A stretch of 64,000 nt of DNA, taken from Glandiceps talaboti. Its lineage: Eukaryota; Hemichordata; Enteropneusta; Spengelidae. A program made the translations under genes and the position numbers. Below the pieces are notes generated by a model. The model was not told the origin of the DNA and did not search any database. It saw only the letters and a program-made list of their open reading frames with translations. The first letter of the stretch is position 1; each line of letters begins with the position of its first letter. Of the stretch, positions 11,220 to 24,671 are shown in pieces. The DNA is taken from NCBI RefSeq assembly GCF_964340395.1, contig NC_135562.1, positions 23,146,173 to 23,210,172 on the forward strand, read 5' to 3'.

Positions 11220-14200
11220 TATATCTATACTAGTATAGACATTGACAGACATTGACAGAAACTAGTATAGACATTGACATACGTTGACAGATACTAGTAT
11301 AGACATTGATAGATACTAGTATAGACATTGACATACATTGACAGACACTAGTATAGACATTGACAAATACTAGTATAGACATTGACATACTAGTATAGAC
11401 ATTGATAGATACTAGTATATACATTGACAGATACTAGCATAGACATTGACATACATTGACAGATGCTAGTATAGACATTGACAGATACTAGTATAGACAG
11501 TGACAGATACTAGTATAGACATTAACAGATACTAGTATAGACATTGACATACATTGACAGAAACCAGTGTAGACAATGACATACATTGACAGATACTAGT
11601 ATAGACATTGACATACTAGTATAGACATTGTCATAATAGTATATACATTGACAGATACTAGCATAGACATTGACACACATTGACAGATACTGGGATAGAC
11701 ATTGACAAATACTAGTACAGACATTGACATACTAGTATATACATTGATAGATACTAGTATAGACATTGATAGATACTAGTATAGACATTGACAGATACTA
11801 GCATAGACATTGACATACATTGACAGATGCTAGTATAGACATTGATAGATACTAGTATAGACATTGACACACATTGACAGATACTGGGATAGACATTGAC
11901 AAATACTAGTGTAGACATTGACATACTAGTATATGCATTGAAAGATACTAGTATAGACATTGATAGATACTAGCATAGACATTGACATACTAGCATAGAC
12001 ATTGACAAAAACTAGCATAGACATTGACATACATTGACAGATGCTAGTATAGACATTGATAGATACTAGTATAGACATAGACAGATACTAGCATTGACAT
12101 TGACATACATTGACATATGCTAGTATAGACATTGACAGATACTAGTATAGACATTGATAGATACTATAGTATAGATATTGACATACATTGACAGAAACCA
12201 GTGTAGACAATGACATACATTGACAGATACTAGTATAGACATTGACATACTAGTATAGACATTGTCATACTAGTATATACATTGATAGATACTAGCATAG
12301 ACATTCATAGATACTAGTATAGACATTGACACACATTGACAGATACTAGGATAGACATTGGCAAATACTAGTACAGACATTGATAGATACTAGCATAGAC
12401 ATTGACATACATTGACAGATACTGGGATAGACATTGACACACATTGACAGATACTAGGATAGACATTGACACACATTGACAGATACTAGTATAGACATTG
12501 ACAGATACTAGTATAGACATTGGCAGATACTAGTATAGACATTGATAGATACTAGCATAGACATTGACAGAAACTAGTATAGGCATTGACATACATTGAC
12601 TGATACTAGTATAGACATTGGCAGATACTAGCATAGACATTGACAGATACTAGTATAGACATTCATATATACTAGTATAGACATTGATAGATACTAGTAT
12701 AGACATTGACAGATACTGGTATAAACATTGACATATTAGTATAGACATTGACTGAAACTAGTATAGACATTGACATATACTAGTATATACATTGACATAT
12801 ACTAGTATATACATTGATAGATACAAGTATAGACATTGATAGATACTAGTATAGACACTGACATATACTAGTATATACATTGACATATACTAGTATATAC
12901 ATTGATAGATACAAGTATAGACATTGATAGATACTAGCATAGGAATTGACATACTAGCATTGACATTGATAGATACTAGTATAGATAACGAGATACTAGT
13001 ACTTGTATAGACATTGACATATACTAGTATAGAAATTGATAAATACTGGTATAGATAATGACATATACTAGTATAGATAATGACATATACTAGTATAGAC
13101 AATGACATATACTAGTATAGAAATTGATAAATACTGGTATAGATAATGACATATACTAGTATAGATAATGGCATATACTGGTATAGACAATGACATATAC
13201 TAGTATAGATAATGACACATACTAGTATAGACATTGATAAGTACTGGTATAGACATTGACATATACTAGTATAGACATTGATAGATACCGCTATAGACAT
13301 GACATATACTAGTATAGACATTCACATATACTAGTATAGACATTGATAGATACTAGCATAGACATTGACAGATACTAGTATAGACATTGACAAATACTGG
13401 TATAGACATTGACAGATACCAGTATACACATTGACAGATTCTAGTATACACTATGACATACAGCTATAGACATTGATAGATACTAGTATAGACATTGACA
13501 GATACTAGTATAGACATTGACAGATACTAGTATAGACATTGACAGATACTAGTATAGACATTGACAGATACTTGTATAGACATTGATTTATACTAGTATA
13601 GTCATTGACAGAGACTAGTATAGACATTGACATATACTAGTATAGAAATTGACAGATACTAGTATAGAAATTGACATACTAGTATAGGCATGCATAGATA
13701 CTAGTATAGACATTCATAACTACTAGTATAGACATTGACAGATACTAGTATATACATTGACATACTTGTATAGACATTGACAGATACTAGTATAGACATT
13801 GATAGATACTAGTATAGACATTGACAGATACTAGTATATTCATTGGCAGATACTAGTATAGACATTGACAGATACTAGTATATACATTGACATACTAGTA
13901 TAGACATTAATATATACTAGTATAGACATTCATAACTACTAGTATAGACATTGACAGATACTAGTATATACATTGACATACTAGTATAGTCATTGACAGA
14001 TACTAGTATAGACATTGATAGCTACTAGTATAGACATTGACAGATACTAGTATATTCATTGGCAGATACTAGTATATTCATTGGCAGATACTAGTATAGA
14101 CATTGGCAGATACTAGTATAGACATTGATAGCTACTAGTATAGACATTGACAGATACTAGTATAGACATTGACAGATACTAGTATCCACATTGATAGCTA

Positions 14201-15192
14201 CAGTATAGACATTGACAGATACTAGTATACACACTGACATACTAGTGTAGAGATTGACAGATACTAGTATACACACTGACATATACTAGTATAGACATTG
14301 ACATACTAATATAGACATTGACAGATACTAGTATAGACATTGACAGATACTAGTATCCACATTGATAGCTACAGTATAGACATTGACAGATACTAGTATA
14401 GACATTGACATATACTAGTATAGACATTGACATACTAATATAGACATCGACAGATACTAGTATAGACATTGACAGATACTAGTATCCACATTGATAGCTA
14501 CAGTATAGACATCGACAGATACTAGTATAGACATTGACAGATACTAGTATCCACACTGACATATACTAGTGTAGACATTGACATACTATTATAGACATTG
14601 ATAGCTACTAGTATAGACATTGACAGATACTAGTATAGACATTGACAGATACTGGTATAGACATTGACAGATACTAGTATAGACATTGACATACTATTAT
14701 AGACATCGACAGATACTAGTATAGACATTGACAGATACTAGTATCCACATTGATAGCTACAGTATAGACATTGACAGATACTAGTATACACACTGACATA
14801 TACTAGTATAGACATTGACATACTATTATAGACATCGACAGATACTAGTATACACACTGACATATACTAGTATCCACATTGATAGCTACAGTATAGACAT
14901 TGACAGATACTAGTATACACACTGACATATACTAGTATCCACATTGATAGCTACAGTATAGACATTGACAGATACTAGTATACACACTGACATATACTAG
15001 TATAGACACTGACATACTAGTGTAGAGATTGACAGATACTGGTATAGACGCTGACAGATACTAGCATATACATTGACATATATTGACAGATACTAGTATA
15101 GACATTGATAGATAATAGTATAGACAATTAGAAATACTAATATATACAATGGCAGATACTAGTATAGACGTTGACAGATACTAATATATAAA
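11220..15192 (+). repeat. Minisatellite, about 22-bp unit, roughly 175 copies (FAXC-like intron)
   Basis: The consensus is actagtatagacattgacag plus at. Frequent variants include tgatagat, gacatact and tatccacattgatagctac. The left part carries compound units with an additional gacatacattgacag insert. The part from about 14,150 shows higher-order blocks built from tatccacattgatagctaca units. Copies are more diverged than in the neighbouring 42-bp array, suggesting an older array. It ends about 320 bp before the next FAXC-like exon and accounts for most of the 4.7-kb intron. Confidence 0.93.
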
Positions 15193-15511
15193 ATGTATAT
15201 TTGTATGAGACCTTGCACATATTGTGATTGTTTTCAATGATGAAATTACTTGGGATTAAGTTCAAATGAAAAAACTGACCGTCATGTACCCATCATTTCT
15301 AGCTAATATTTGGTTATCAGATTGAGTAAAATCAACAGAATGTGAGTCAATATATGCTTAGCACTTCACTCTCAGGCAATGTGTCCCATGACAATTGATT
15401 GCAATGGCGAATTGTCCAGGATACTATTATTTCATATGATGTACATAGTTAATATGTAGTCTACACTTACAATTATATATTTCCTTATGTCATCTCTTTA
15501 TTTTTTCGAAG

Positions 15512-15945
15512 GTGAAAAGAATTTCTTCTTCGGTGATGAACCGACTGTTATTGACGCAACACTATTTGGTATTCTGGCTCAAATAGTGTGGGCGATGCCG
15601 GGCTCACCCCATGAGAAAGTAGTTACAGATGAATTGACCAACTTGAAAGCATACTGCGAAAGGATCAAAGAAAAATATTTCCCTGATTGGGATGACCTTC
15701 TGGCAAAGGGTAAGGAAAAGACCAAGGCAGATGCTGCTCCTGCTGAAACGGAGGAAGAGAAAAAGGAAGGAGAAGAGGAAGGGAAGACTAAAGAGGACGA
15801 AGAGGAAAAGAAAGAAGGCGAAGAAGAAGACAAGGCTGCTAACGGAGAAGCTGGTGGAGACAAGGGGGATGAGAACGCAGGAGAGGAGAGCCAAGAAGGC
15901 GGAAGTGGTGACAAAGGAGGTGGGGAGGGTGAAGCACAGGAATAA
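15512..15945 (+). CDS. FAXC: FAXC / metaxin-like protein, last exon with acidic tail
   Basis: The terminal coding exon has acceptor tttttttcgaag ending at 15511. Its first two bases GT complete the split Gly codon, and the TAA stop is at 15943-15945 (143 full codons). The first ~65 residues are GST C-terminal-like: FFFGDEPTVIDATLFGILAQ, then VWAMPGSPHEK, then LKAYCERIKEKYFPDWDD. This closely follows the FAXC/metaxin pattern with a conserved Gly-(Asp/Pro)...Asp-Ala-Thr-(Leu/Val)-Phe-Gly block and a Tyr-Cys-Glu-Arg-Ile block. The remaining ~75 residues are an almost purely Glu/Lys/Gly/Asp tail that looks intrinsically disordered. Human FAXC also has an acidic C-terminal extension, but not this repetitive Lys/Glu type. 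An ATG at 15487 lies in the intron and is not the start. Confidence 0.92.
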
Positions 15946-16075
15946 ACCGTCTAAAGAACAGCTTTAATGCTTTGCTTTAAAAAAAATGTCAGCCAAGAGG
16001 CCCTGAGTGCTCTGTACAGGTGTAAATTCAGAACCATAGCATTAACCAATTATTTAGTGTTGCAAAAAAAATAAA
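15946..16075 (+). terminator. 3' UTR of FAXC-like gene with AATAAA poly(A) signal
   Basis: An AATAAA hexamer is at 16070-16075, 125 bases after the stop codon, preceded by an A-rich run. Cleavage would be expected 10-30 bases downstream. The next stretch is AT-rich and without a clear GT-rich element, so the exact end is uncertain. Confidence 0.5.
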
Positions 16076-18246
16076 AGTCTAAAAAATATTCCAACAGAAT
16101 ATTATTTTGTCCATGCTTAAAGTGGTTCCTAAGATTGTCAAATACTTAGCTATGTTAAGGTAGGTATGTAGACTATATATGTCCTGACTTTTTCATAAAT
16201 TGATTCTATTTACCAAAGAAATATGGCTACGGTAGAGATTGTAGTAGAGCAGGGCTAGGTCACAAGAACTCTCGGAGCCTCTGAAAAAGAAAAATATGAA
16301 AATATTGAATACGTCATTGAACTGTGGTTATTTTGTGTATTAATACTTCTGTCGGTCAGAATAATCCATTTGGACTTAAATACAAGTGACTGTAGGTACG
16401 TATGTCGGTAATTCAGAGTTGTTTCGTCACACTTTAATTTCTAGTATTTCCATCCCTAATCTGTATATCATTGTCATTCATTGAATATAACTGGGGCTTC
16501 CCCTTCATTATATTCTACAATTGTACTTAAAAATGTGTGCATGGAGGAAGTTTAGCGGTTTACGAATCGTTCTGTGTGTCAGAGGTTGTCATTTTAACTT
16601 TCACCTACCAAACTACAATACACTATGACAAACAAAGAATGTGTTTGACCAAGTGGATTTTTCAGACCAAATGTGAAAAAAATATCCTACAGAGTTTCTG
16701 AGAGTTGCGTGTTCCATGTAGTGCACGTGATTACGTATGTGTGTACGTGTGTGTATGCGAGAGTATCCATGGTGATTGTTGTCAACAGATGTACTTCCTA
16801 TCACCTTATCCAACTATTATGTTCTGTGAATGTGCCATTCCAACCATTCCTGTTTATTTCAAATTTGAAAAAAAAACGTTCTTTGGACGAAGATGTATGT
16901 TATCACTTTCTGCACGAAACCTCCAATATGGTGCTAGCTTTGGAAAACTGTAGACAAGGACAGATTGAAGATGGAACGTGATGTGGCCAAAGGTGCTCTT
17001 CTTCACGTGACCGTCTTAAGTTGTACAAGTGTACCACGTGACCGTCTTAAAGTGTACAAGTTGATAAGACCACATATCGACCAATTCAAAAACAATGAAC
17101 TTTTCCAAATTCTCCTTTTTAAGATGGCTGATATTTGTGAAAAGGACACAAAAGGAGTTATTTTGCACTTAACGACAGTATCGGACTTACATATTATTAC
17201 ATTTTAGTTTTTTATGATAGCATTTTTTACAATAGTTTAGAAAGTAAGAATTAAGTACGTTTTTAATTCAGCAGAATCATGTGAATTTTGAAATTACAAA
17301 CCAAATATTTCGTCTTCCGGAGAGGGCGAATAGTCATCACCGCCTTAAAGGTCAAAATGCACTGCATAGTATAGCTGAATAGAAAACGTTGTAGGATATC
17401 CCTCAACGACAATGACAATGTATAAATATCCTTTCGTTTGAGTGTTTCATCCAACCGCCGAGTTACCAATATAAACGAATCGTTCAGCCTGTAGGGTGTA
17501 TCACATTTATTCACTAAGCCAGCTAATTTCTTTTAAAGCTCAGACATCCTTTTACAAATTTTTTAGTTGTATTTATATTTTTTATAAGCTTATTTACGTA
17601 TTTTCCTATTTCAGATATTTCAAAGAACTTGACTTCTCCCTCAAATTATGTTTCCACACAACCAGTATAGTTATTATTCAATCTCGTGAGATGGCAGGAA
17701 TAATTATGATATTTCCACTCGAGATTTGAATGTAATGTAAAGATTTATATGAGGGTACACGTTGAATTTTAACAACCATTCCAATTGAAGAAATTAGACG
17801 ATTATTAAATTGTGCTAGACTCAGTAAAATATGAAAGACATTGAATGAACTTTTGGAGATACGGGTTGCTTAGAAACCATCTTTGCTACATCAGCACCGA
17901 TTCCATAGACAATGTGTTGTGCCTGAAATTAATTATTCTATCGTTTTGATTCCAAGGTTGCTATCGCAACCACATCTAATCATACTGTCAGGCTACTAAA
18001 GTAAAGTCTTCTAAAATATCTTGCCTAACGGAGGGACGTCTTGCACAGTAGGTGTTTTATTCACAAAAGACTTGAATAGTAAACCCAAGTCACTTTGTAG
18101 TACATGTCCATGCAGTAGTCTGTCAACGTCAAGTTGCTTTACAGTCATTTTGTAATGATGTCCAGCTCAAAAAAAATTGTTTTCTTTCTTTTTCTCCAAC
18201 TTTAAATATTGTGTCAACCTCAGAGATTAAGAACAATAAATGTTAT
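16076..18246. other. Unique non-coding DNA downstream of the FAXC-like gene
   Basis: Several open frames of 60-100 codons (16613-17207, 17263-17729) overlap on both strands and show no recognised domain. A 31-bp direct repeat at 17004-17060 contains two cacgtgaccgtcttaa copies. The interval looks intergenic. No RNA gene or mobile element was recognised. Confidence 0.45.
17004..17060. promoter_or_regulatory. Tandem CACGTGACC E-box pair
   Basis: The string cacgtgaccgtcttaa occurs at 17004 and 17035, each followed by a gtgtacaag-like string. CACGTG is the palindromic E-box bound by MYC/MAX/USF/MITF-type factors, and CACGTGAC matches the core of the lysosomal CLEAR motif. Function is inferred from the motif only. 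Confidence 0.25.
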
Positions 18247-18845
18247 CTGGCGAAAAATATCGTCTATTGTTTTGTGATATGTGATTATGCTGTGAAGGAT
18301 TACCAAGGACATTGGTAAGGGACGTATCGGTTAGTTTCTACGGTCGGGGTGGGGGGGGGGGGGACTTTGTATTTTTCCATCGGGCCAACAAAAAGTTTTA
18401 CAACACCTCGCTGTAAAACTCAAAAAACAGACATCCCATTTCTAAAACATGATGACCCCCTCCTATATCATATTCACATGCCATGTATTGTGACTCATAA
18501 TTCGACTATGTCTCGCTTAGCAAATACTTGACAAGACAGTACCATCATGCATTAAACACTTTTTTAGGCTATTCAAACCCTCTCAGACAGTAAGTTCTAA
18601 GTATTTCAAGATATCACTATCAAGTATCACAATTACTCCTTATACAAAGGGTTGAAATATGTTGTTAAAAAGTTAAATAACATCATGATAGTAAAGCTTA
18701 AGGTCAATGCACCTGATGGTGACACCCCCACCCCCACACCCCCTCCCCCGCCATCACTGAAAAACCGATTGGTCCCTAGGAGGTAACGAAGAATATATTA
18801 TTTGTGACAAAACTGTGACGATGTTTATAACAGTGGTCGGCTACA
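18247..18845 (+). repeat. Left arm of a ~0.6-kb inverted duplication
   Basis: This segment is present in inverted orientation at 28447-29062, about 10 kb away, with high visible identity apart from small indels in poly-G/C runs. Shared sequence includes 72 bp left and about 70 bp right of an internal short transposon (18319-18776). So the whole block was duplicated, not just the transposon. The right end reads gtgacgatgtttataacagt, one copy of the unit that is amplified as a minisatellite next to the other arm. Confidence 0.9.
18319..18776 (+). mobile_element. 458-bp non-autonomous element with imperfect TIRs (GGGACC...CGGTTAGTTTC family)
   Basis: The left end is gggacgtatcggttagtttc. The right end aaaaccgattggtccc is its imperfect reverse complement. 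Flanking triplets are taa and tag, compatible with a degraded 3-bp duplication. Internally it has a poly-G run, then tttttccatcgggccaacaa and several motifs shared with the elements at 20356-21936 and near 29,600-30,000. No open frame encodes a transposase. This is an inferred MITE-type member of that local family. Confidence 0.6.
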
Positions 18846-19848
<1,003 letters not shown>

Positions 19849-20528
19849 ATGCAATACAAACAGCATTCAGTCACAACATTTTATTGTAATTGGAACACAA
19901 ACAAGAAATATGACTGTGACTGGTTGAAGTTATTGTTGAGTGGTTAACTGAATGCTTCCTGTAAGGGGTAGACCATTCGATATCCTGGGGGGGGGGCTTG
20001 GAAGATTGGTGGAGAGTCATTATTTTTTCCCCACCTGCTTGCCTGAGAATTTTTTTTCTCCTTCGCCTATGCTGGCAACTTTTTTTTCTTTGCTTCTTTG
20101 AGATATCCGGATTTTTTTTTATGTCAGTGTTGAACACCTACATTTGTTGCCACAATTTTCTGTTTGGTTTTCGCACACGGTAATACAGAGAGTAAAAAGA
20201 TGCTGTTCTATCACACACAGACTATATATAGAAAACTACATATTTCATACATGTTTGATTTTCAATTAAATAAACATCGTTGACAGTTTTTATGCCATGG
20301 TGACACACTGAAAATACAAATCGGAAACTTGATTTGTGAGCTCAAACATTCAGATAGACCGGTCAGTTTCTCCAGCTTGGGGGGATGGGGGGGGGGGTGT
20401 CAGTGTTTTTTTCCATTGGGCCGACAAAATGTCACTGACCCCCGTGAATAAAGTTTCATAAAATCTGACAGTAAGCTGTAGAGGGAAGAGCTTTGAGACT
20501 GGGATATGTCCACCTCTTGTGTGAGTGA

Positions 20529-20536
20529 GTGCGCGC

Positions 20537-20567
<31 letters not shown>

Positions 20568-20612
20568 TGTGTGCGTGCGTGCGTGCGTCCGTCCGTCCGT
20601 GCGCGCGCGCGT

Positions 20613-20684
<72 letters not shown>
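20529..20684. repeat. (GC)n/(GT)n compound microsatellite
   Basis: An alternating purine-pyrimidine tract: GC run, GT run, GTGC and GTCC tetramers, GC run, then a long GT run. Such tracts can adopt Z-DNA. It interrupts the first internal unit of the nested TIR element. Confidence 0.95.
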
Positions 20685-20689
<5 letters not shown>

Positions 20690-20752
20690 GGAGGGGGGTT
20701 CTAGGTTTCCCCCTAGAAGCCCTGGAGGATTTTTACTTCTAAAGGCAATGTT

Positions 20753-21245
20753 AAGGCTATTCACTGACACTTTCAGACAATAATTTACAAACTTTACAAG
20801 ACAGCTCTAACATGTAAAAAGCAACTACGTGAGGTTGAAACATTTTTGAAATAAAGTGCCATAGCATCTTGACACTAAGAGGTGGAGCAAAGAACTTTGA
20901 TTTGAGACTGGAACATGTCTACCTCTTACGGGGGGGGGGGGGTCTAGGGGGTCTCCCCCTAGAAGCCCTGGAGGATTTTTACTCTTAAAGCCAATTTTCA
21001 GGCTATTAACAGACACTTTCAGACAATAATTTGCAAGCTTTACAAGACAGCTCTAACATGTAAAAAGCAACTACATAAGGTTGACACATGTTTGAAATAA
21101 AGTGCCATAGCATCTTGACACTAAGAGGTGGAGGAAAGAACTTTGATTTGAAACTGGAACATGTGTACCTCTTATGGGAGAGGGGGTCCAAAGGGGTCTC
21201 CCCTAGAAGCTTTTCAAGTTTTTTTAAACCAATTTTGGTGAATCT
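20753..21245 (+). repeat. Two tandem ~245-bp units within the nested TIR element
   Basis: Copies begin at aggctattcactgacacttt (20753) and aggctattaacagacacttt (21000) and are highly similar over most of their length. A third, more diverged partial copy lies upstream of the GT tract. Related units are found at 23300-23800 on the same strand and at 29190-29720 on the opposite strand. This marks a dispersed family with internal tandem repeats. Confidence 0.75.
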
Positions 21246-22201
21246 TATTGTTGGTTTAACGAATGAGTGGCCTCTGGGGTGATGGAGTCCAAGCCCCCCC
21301 CCCCCTGCCAAATCTGTAGTTTTTTGTTTCTATTTAGGCAATTTTTAGGTTACTCATAGCCTCTGAGATATATATTGCCAAGCATCGAAAAGCTAAAGTA
21401 AATATAACTTTTTAAATAAGTTTTCCATGTTATAAAAGTGGGCCTGTAACATTGGTATAGGGGCATTGATATTGCATGTATAGTAAAGTTACTGATGTGT
21501 TAGAGCACTTTAGGAGGTCATACCTAGTGTACAATAGAAACTTGAATTTGAGTTGTGGTGTCGATACATGTAGTGTCTGAAATAGGAAGTATAGCATCCC
21601 TTCTGACAAATTCATACTGAAGAGACTAGAACAATTTAGATTAAGTTCTTTTATAAACTATCCAATAGTATGAAGATTACCATTACAAAACCTTCAAGTT
21701 CACTTTTGCCCCAAAGTGTAAGATAAGTGAAGTACTGATTGTGAAACAGCCAAACACTTACATGGCATGTTCTGTAACTAGTGTGGTAGCTAGGTAATAC
21801 ATGTATTATATGTATAATTCAATGTATAGTTATGTTTGAACCCTTACATGAAGTAATATTTAAACCATTTATGAAAGAAACAGAGACAAGAACAAATATA
21901 TATATGTACCACAGGCTAACGAAACTGACTGGTCCCTGACATGTGTTTGAAACTGTTTGTCATGATTTGACAAGTGTCCTAGCTGGTTGGAGAGGTACGA
22001 GCAGGTTGAACAGTATATTCGAACCTGTGCATCATTTCCCTGCCAAGACAATTTTTTTTCTAGCAGCAGTGGTCCATCTTTTTTTTCCATCACCCACTCA
22101 TATCCGGATTTTTTTTCAAGCAAATCCATTTGGCATCTTTTTTTCCCCGAAATCTTCCAAGCCCCCCCCCCCCCCCAGGATATCAAATGGTCCACCCCTA
22201 A

Positions 22202-22860
22202 GGGCAAAATTCATAGATTTTTGGGCCTACATACATTGTTGGAATACAAAATTCTAAATTATAGCTATTTTACATGACGTACAACTTAATTGAACATTAA
22301 TTATACGAAACTTAATGAAATTTGAAGCTTGCACAATTAACATGTTGCCTAATTATCTAAAAAAAACATTGATTATGCAAATTAACCATATAGATTTTAA
22401 GTTATAACATGACGGGATTGGCCGGCACAAACCATGTATCTAGGCTAATCCTCTGACCGCGGACATCTTAATGACTTATGACCATCCATAGACTATAAAT
22501 AAACTACCGATCAAGTGGAACAAAAGATCACAATGATGCCCCCCCCCCGCAAACCCGTGGGATTGAAACCTGTGCAAACAGTGATATTTGTCAGAGCAAT
22601 TACCGATTGACAGTCAGTTCACACCTCAAGTAAGTTGTCATTTCATATGGAAATGATTTTGAATCTACAGCGTTTGTGCCGGGGAATCTTGGCATGAACA
22701 TCAAGCTTTAACGTGTATATGCAAAGGTTGATAATTTTTTTCGTAATTATGTTTATTTTGCCATAAAAATAATTGAAATTGCATTCATACCTCTAAATAT
22801 TATGCGCATTGGCAAGAAAGTCGCAAAAATACTTGCCCCCTTAATCCCCAGTGCTTCGAC
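22202..22860. other. Unique AT-rich DNA
   Basis: No gene or element was recognised. A poly-C run at about 22541 and short AT-rich strings are the only notable features. The open frame on the minus strand at 22753-22968 continues into the adjacent inverted-repeat segment and has no recognised domain. Confidence 0.4.
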
Positions 22861-23085
22861 TAACTTCGACACCTCAGCTAGTCTTGCTGCTAGACATTCG
22901 GGCTTTCTTTCGATACTATAAGCGAACGAAGTTCGCAGTGAGGGCTTGCCCGAACTCAGATGTTCCATCCTCGATAACGATGTTCGGGCGGGTGTCGTAT
23001 TCTATCCGAAGAACATCCGAGGTCTAGCAGATAGACTACACCTTAGCCAGCCCACGAAAGGTGTCGAGGTCCCACGTGTTACAAA
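22860..23085. mobile_element. Imperfect foldback element, about 220 bp
   Basis: The left arm has ttcgacacctcagctagtc and gctgctagacattcgg. The reverse complement of the right arm has ctcgacacctttcgtggg and tctgctagacctcgga in the same order. The central part also has cccgaac and gttcggg strings that can pair. The segment is more GC-rich than its surroundings. I infer a hairpin-type non-autonomous element with decayed arms. No target-site duplication was identified. Confidence 0.4.
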
Positions 23086-23304
23086 AGCCTTCTAAGCCTT
23101 TGTGTAATGTTTACTTATGAATTACTAATTACGCTTGCCATAGAGTATTATCTGTAACTGTACATATTGTTGTGTACCAGTTTAGTCTTCCGGCAACAAT
23201 GGTTCCTCGGTGTTTTGTCGGCAGCACCAGCAGTGAAACGATCACCCTACACACATTTCCGAGTGATATAACTGAGTAGGTAGCGACTACACACAGTCAG
23301 AGTA

Positions 23305-24392
23305 AATATATTCGAAAAGGAGTTTAGCAGCATCTTGACAGTAGGGGGGAAAACTTGAGATGGGAATATGAACACTTCTCATTGGGGTGGGTCTCCTCCT
23401 AGAAGCTCTATAGGGTTTTTTGTATTCTTAAAGTCAATTTTTAGCTTTACAAGACAGCACCAATATGTAATTAGCAACTACACAGGGGTGAAATATTTGT
23501 TTAAAAAGTTCTCTCTCAATAGCATCTTGACAATAAATAAAAGTTAGGGGGAAGAAGTTGAGATGGGGTTCTCGTGGGGGTTCGTAGTGGGTATCCCCTA
23601 CCTATAAGCTCTGAAGGTTGTTTTTTTACAATAATCCTTTCAGATCCTTTCATCAGGCAATAATCTCCAATCTTTACAAGACGATATCAAGTATCAGAAA
23701 TTCTCTCCATACATGGGGTTGAAATATGTTCTTAAATAAGTTAAATGGCATCATTATAGTACGGGTCATCACATCTGATGGTTGGATCAATGGCAGGGGA
23801 GAGTTGGAGAGGTTCTTTACTTTAAGAGTCTTTTTTTTTAAAGGCAGTTTTTAGACTATCCTGTCACACCTTTAAAAGACAGTATAATCTGAAATTAGCA
23901 ATTAATCTTTATATACGGATAAAATGTTTAAGAATAATTTAATACCACAGTTTATGACAGTAAAAGGTTGGTACATCTGATTGTTGGTTGACTGCATAAG
24001 TGACCTTTGGGCGTACGGTGAGGGAGTTCTAGCAGATCTGGAGGGTTCATTTTGCTCTGTTAAGGCAAATGAAATGTTAGGTTATTCATAGCCGTTAAGG
24101 TAATATTTCACAGCTTTGAAAAGTTAAAGTTAATGTAAGTTTGAAATGATTTTCACATGACACATAACAATGGGCCAGGTAGTGTCCGTAACATTGGCAT
24201 AGTGACATATTGCAGATATAGTACACTGGTTTGTTAGAGAACTTTAGGTGCTTATACCTTCTGTGTATTATAGAAACTGGAGTCTGATGAGATGTGGTGA
24301 TTTGTAGTGTCGATAACATGAAATTGAAAGTATACAATGTGTATTAATTGTTTTATACTGAAGTGTAGAACAATTTAGATTAGGAATTGTAG
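23305..24392 (+). mobile_element. Truncated relative of the 1.6-kb TIR element
   Basis: The segment contains two or three diverged copies of the internal unit (gcatcttgacagtagggggg at 23331 and similar strings near 23522 and 23750). These are followed by the same 3' segment found at 21290-21650. Shared strings include taggttattcatagcc, ctttaggtgcttatacc against ctttaggaggtcatacc, and acaatttagatta. No terminal inverted repeats were seen at either edge, so it is an end-less, decayed copy. Confidence 0.6.
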
Positions 24393-24511
24393 TCGTTTAT
24401 TCAACACTGAGAATAGGGCCGCCGTCCGAAAAGAAAAAGAAAAAGAAAATTGGACAACACATTGACAAAATATAAACTCTTAAATGTATAAATTTACAAA
24501 GACTGTAAGGT

Positions 24512-24513
<2 letters not shown>

Positions 24514-24562
<49 letters not shown>
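24514..24562. repeat. (GT)n microsatellite
   Basis: A pure run of about 24 GT dinucleotides in otherwise unique sequence. Confidence 0.95.
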
Positions 24563-24567
<5 letters not shown>

Positions 24568-24671
24568 TCTTAATATATACATAAATAGCCAATTGTAATA
24601 TTCATATGGGTTTCTTGAGGAAAGCAACATTACTGCTCTTTCTTGAATAGGATACTCCGTAAAATTATTTA

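Larger units (their letters stand above)
20356..21936 (+). mobile_element. 1.6-kb TIR element nested inside the 2.2-kb element
   Basis: The left end is gaccggtcagtttc and the right end gaaactgactggtccc, whose reverse complement is gggaccagtcagtttc. The interior holds a GT/GC microsatellite (20529-20684) and then tandem ~245-bp units at about 20753-21000 and 21000-21240. Each unit has cagacaataatttacaa-type text, gcatcttgacactaagaggt and a poly-G/poly-C pair ending in tagaagccctggaggatttt. The unique 3' part (21290-21650) is shared with 24030-24390. No transposase frame was found. Confidence 0.65.
19965..22198 (+). mobile_element. 2.2-kb TIR element with TAA target-site duplication (PIF/Harbinger-like)
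   Basis: The left end ggggtagaccattcgatatc and the reverse complement of the right end ggggtggaccatttgatatc match at 18 of 20 positions. Both continue into a poly-G run and cttggaagatt. The element is flanked by TAA on both sides (19962-19964 and 22199-22201). A 3-bp TWA duplication and G-rich ends are typical of PIF/Harbinger elements (family knowledge). No transposase frame is visible. The interior is low-complexity T-rich DNA and includes a second complete TIR element (20356-21936). The structure is therefore a non-autonomous element with a nested insertion. Confidence 0.75.

Noticed and set aside
15579-15914. Minus-strand Ser/Pro-rich frames opposite the last FAXC-like exon
   Set aside because: They are the antisense of the Glu/Lys-rich coding tail.
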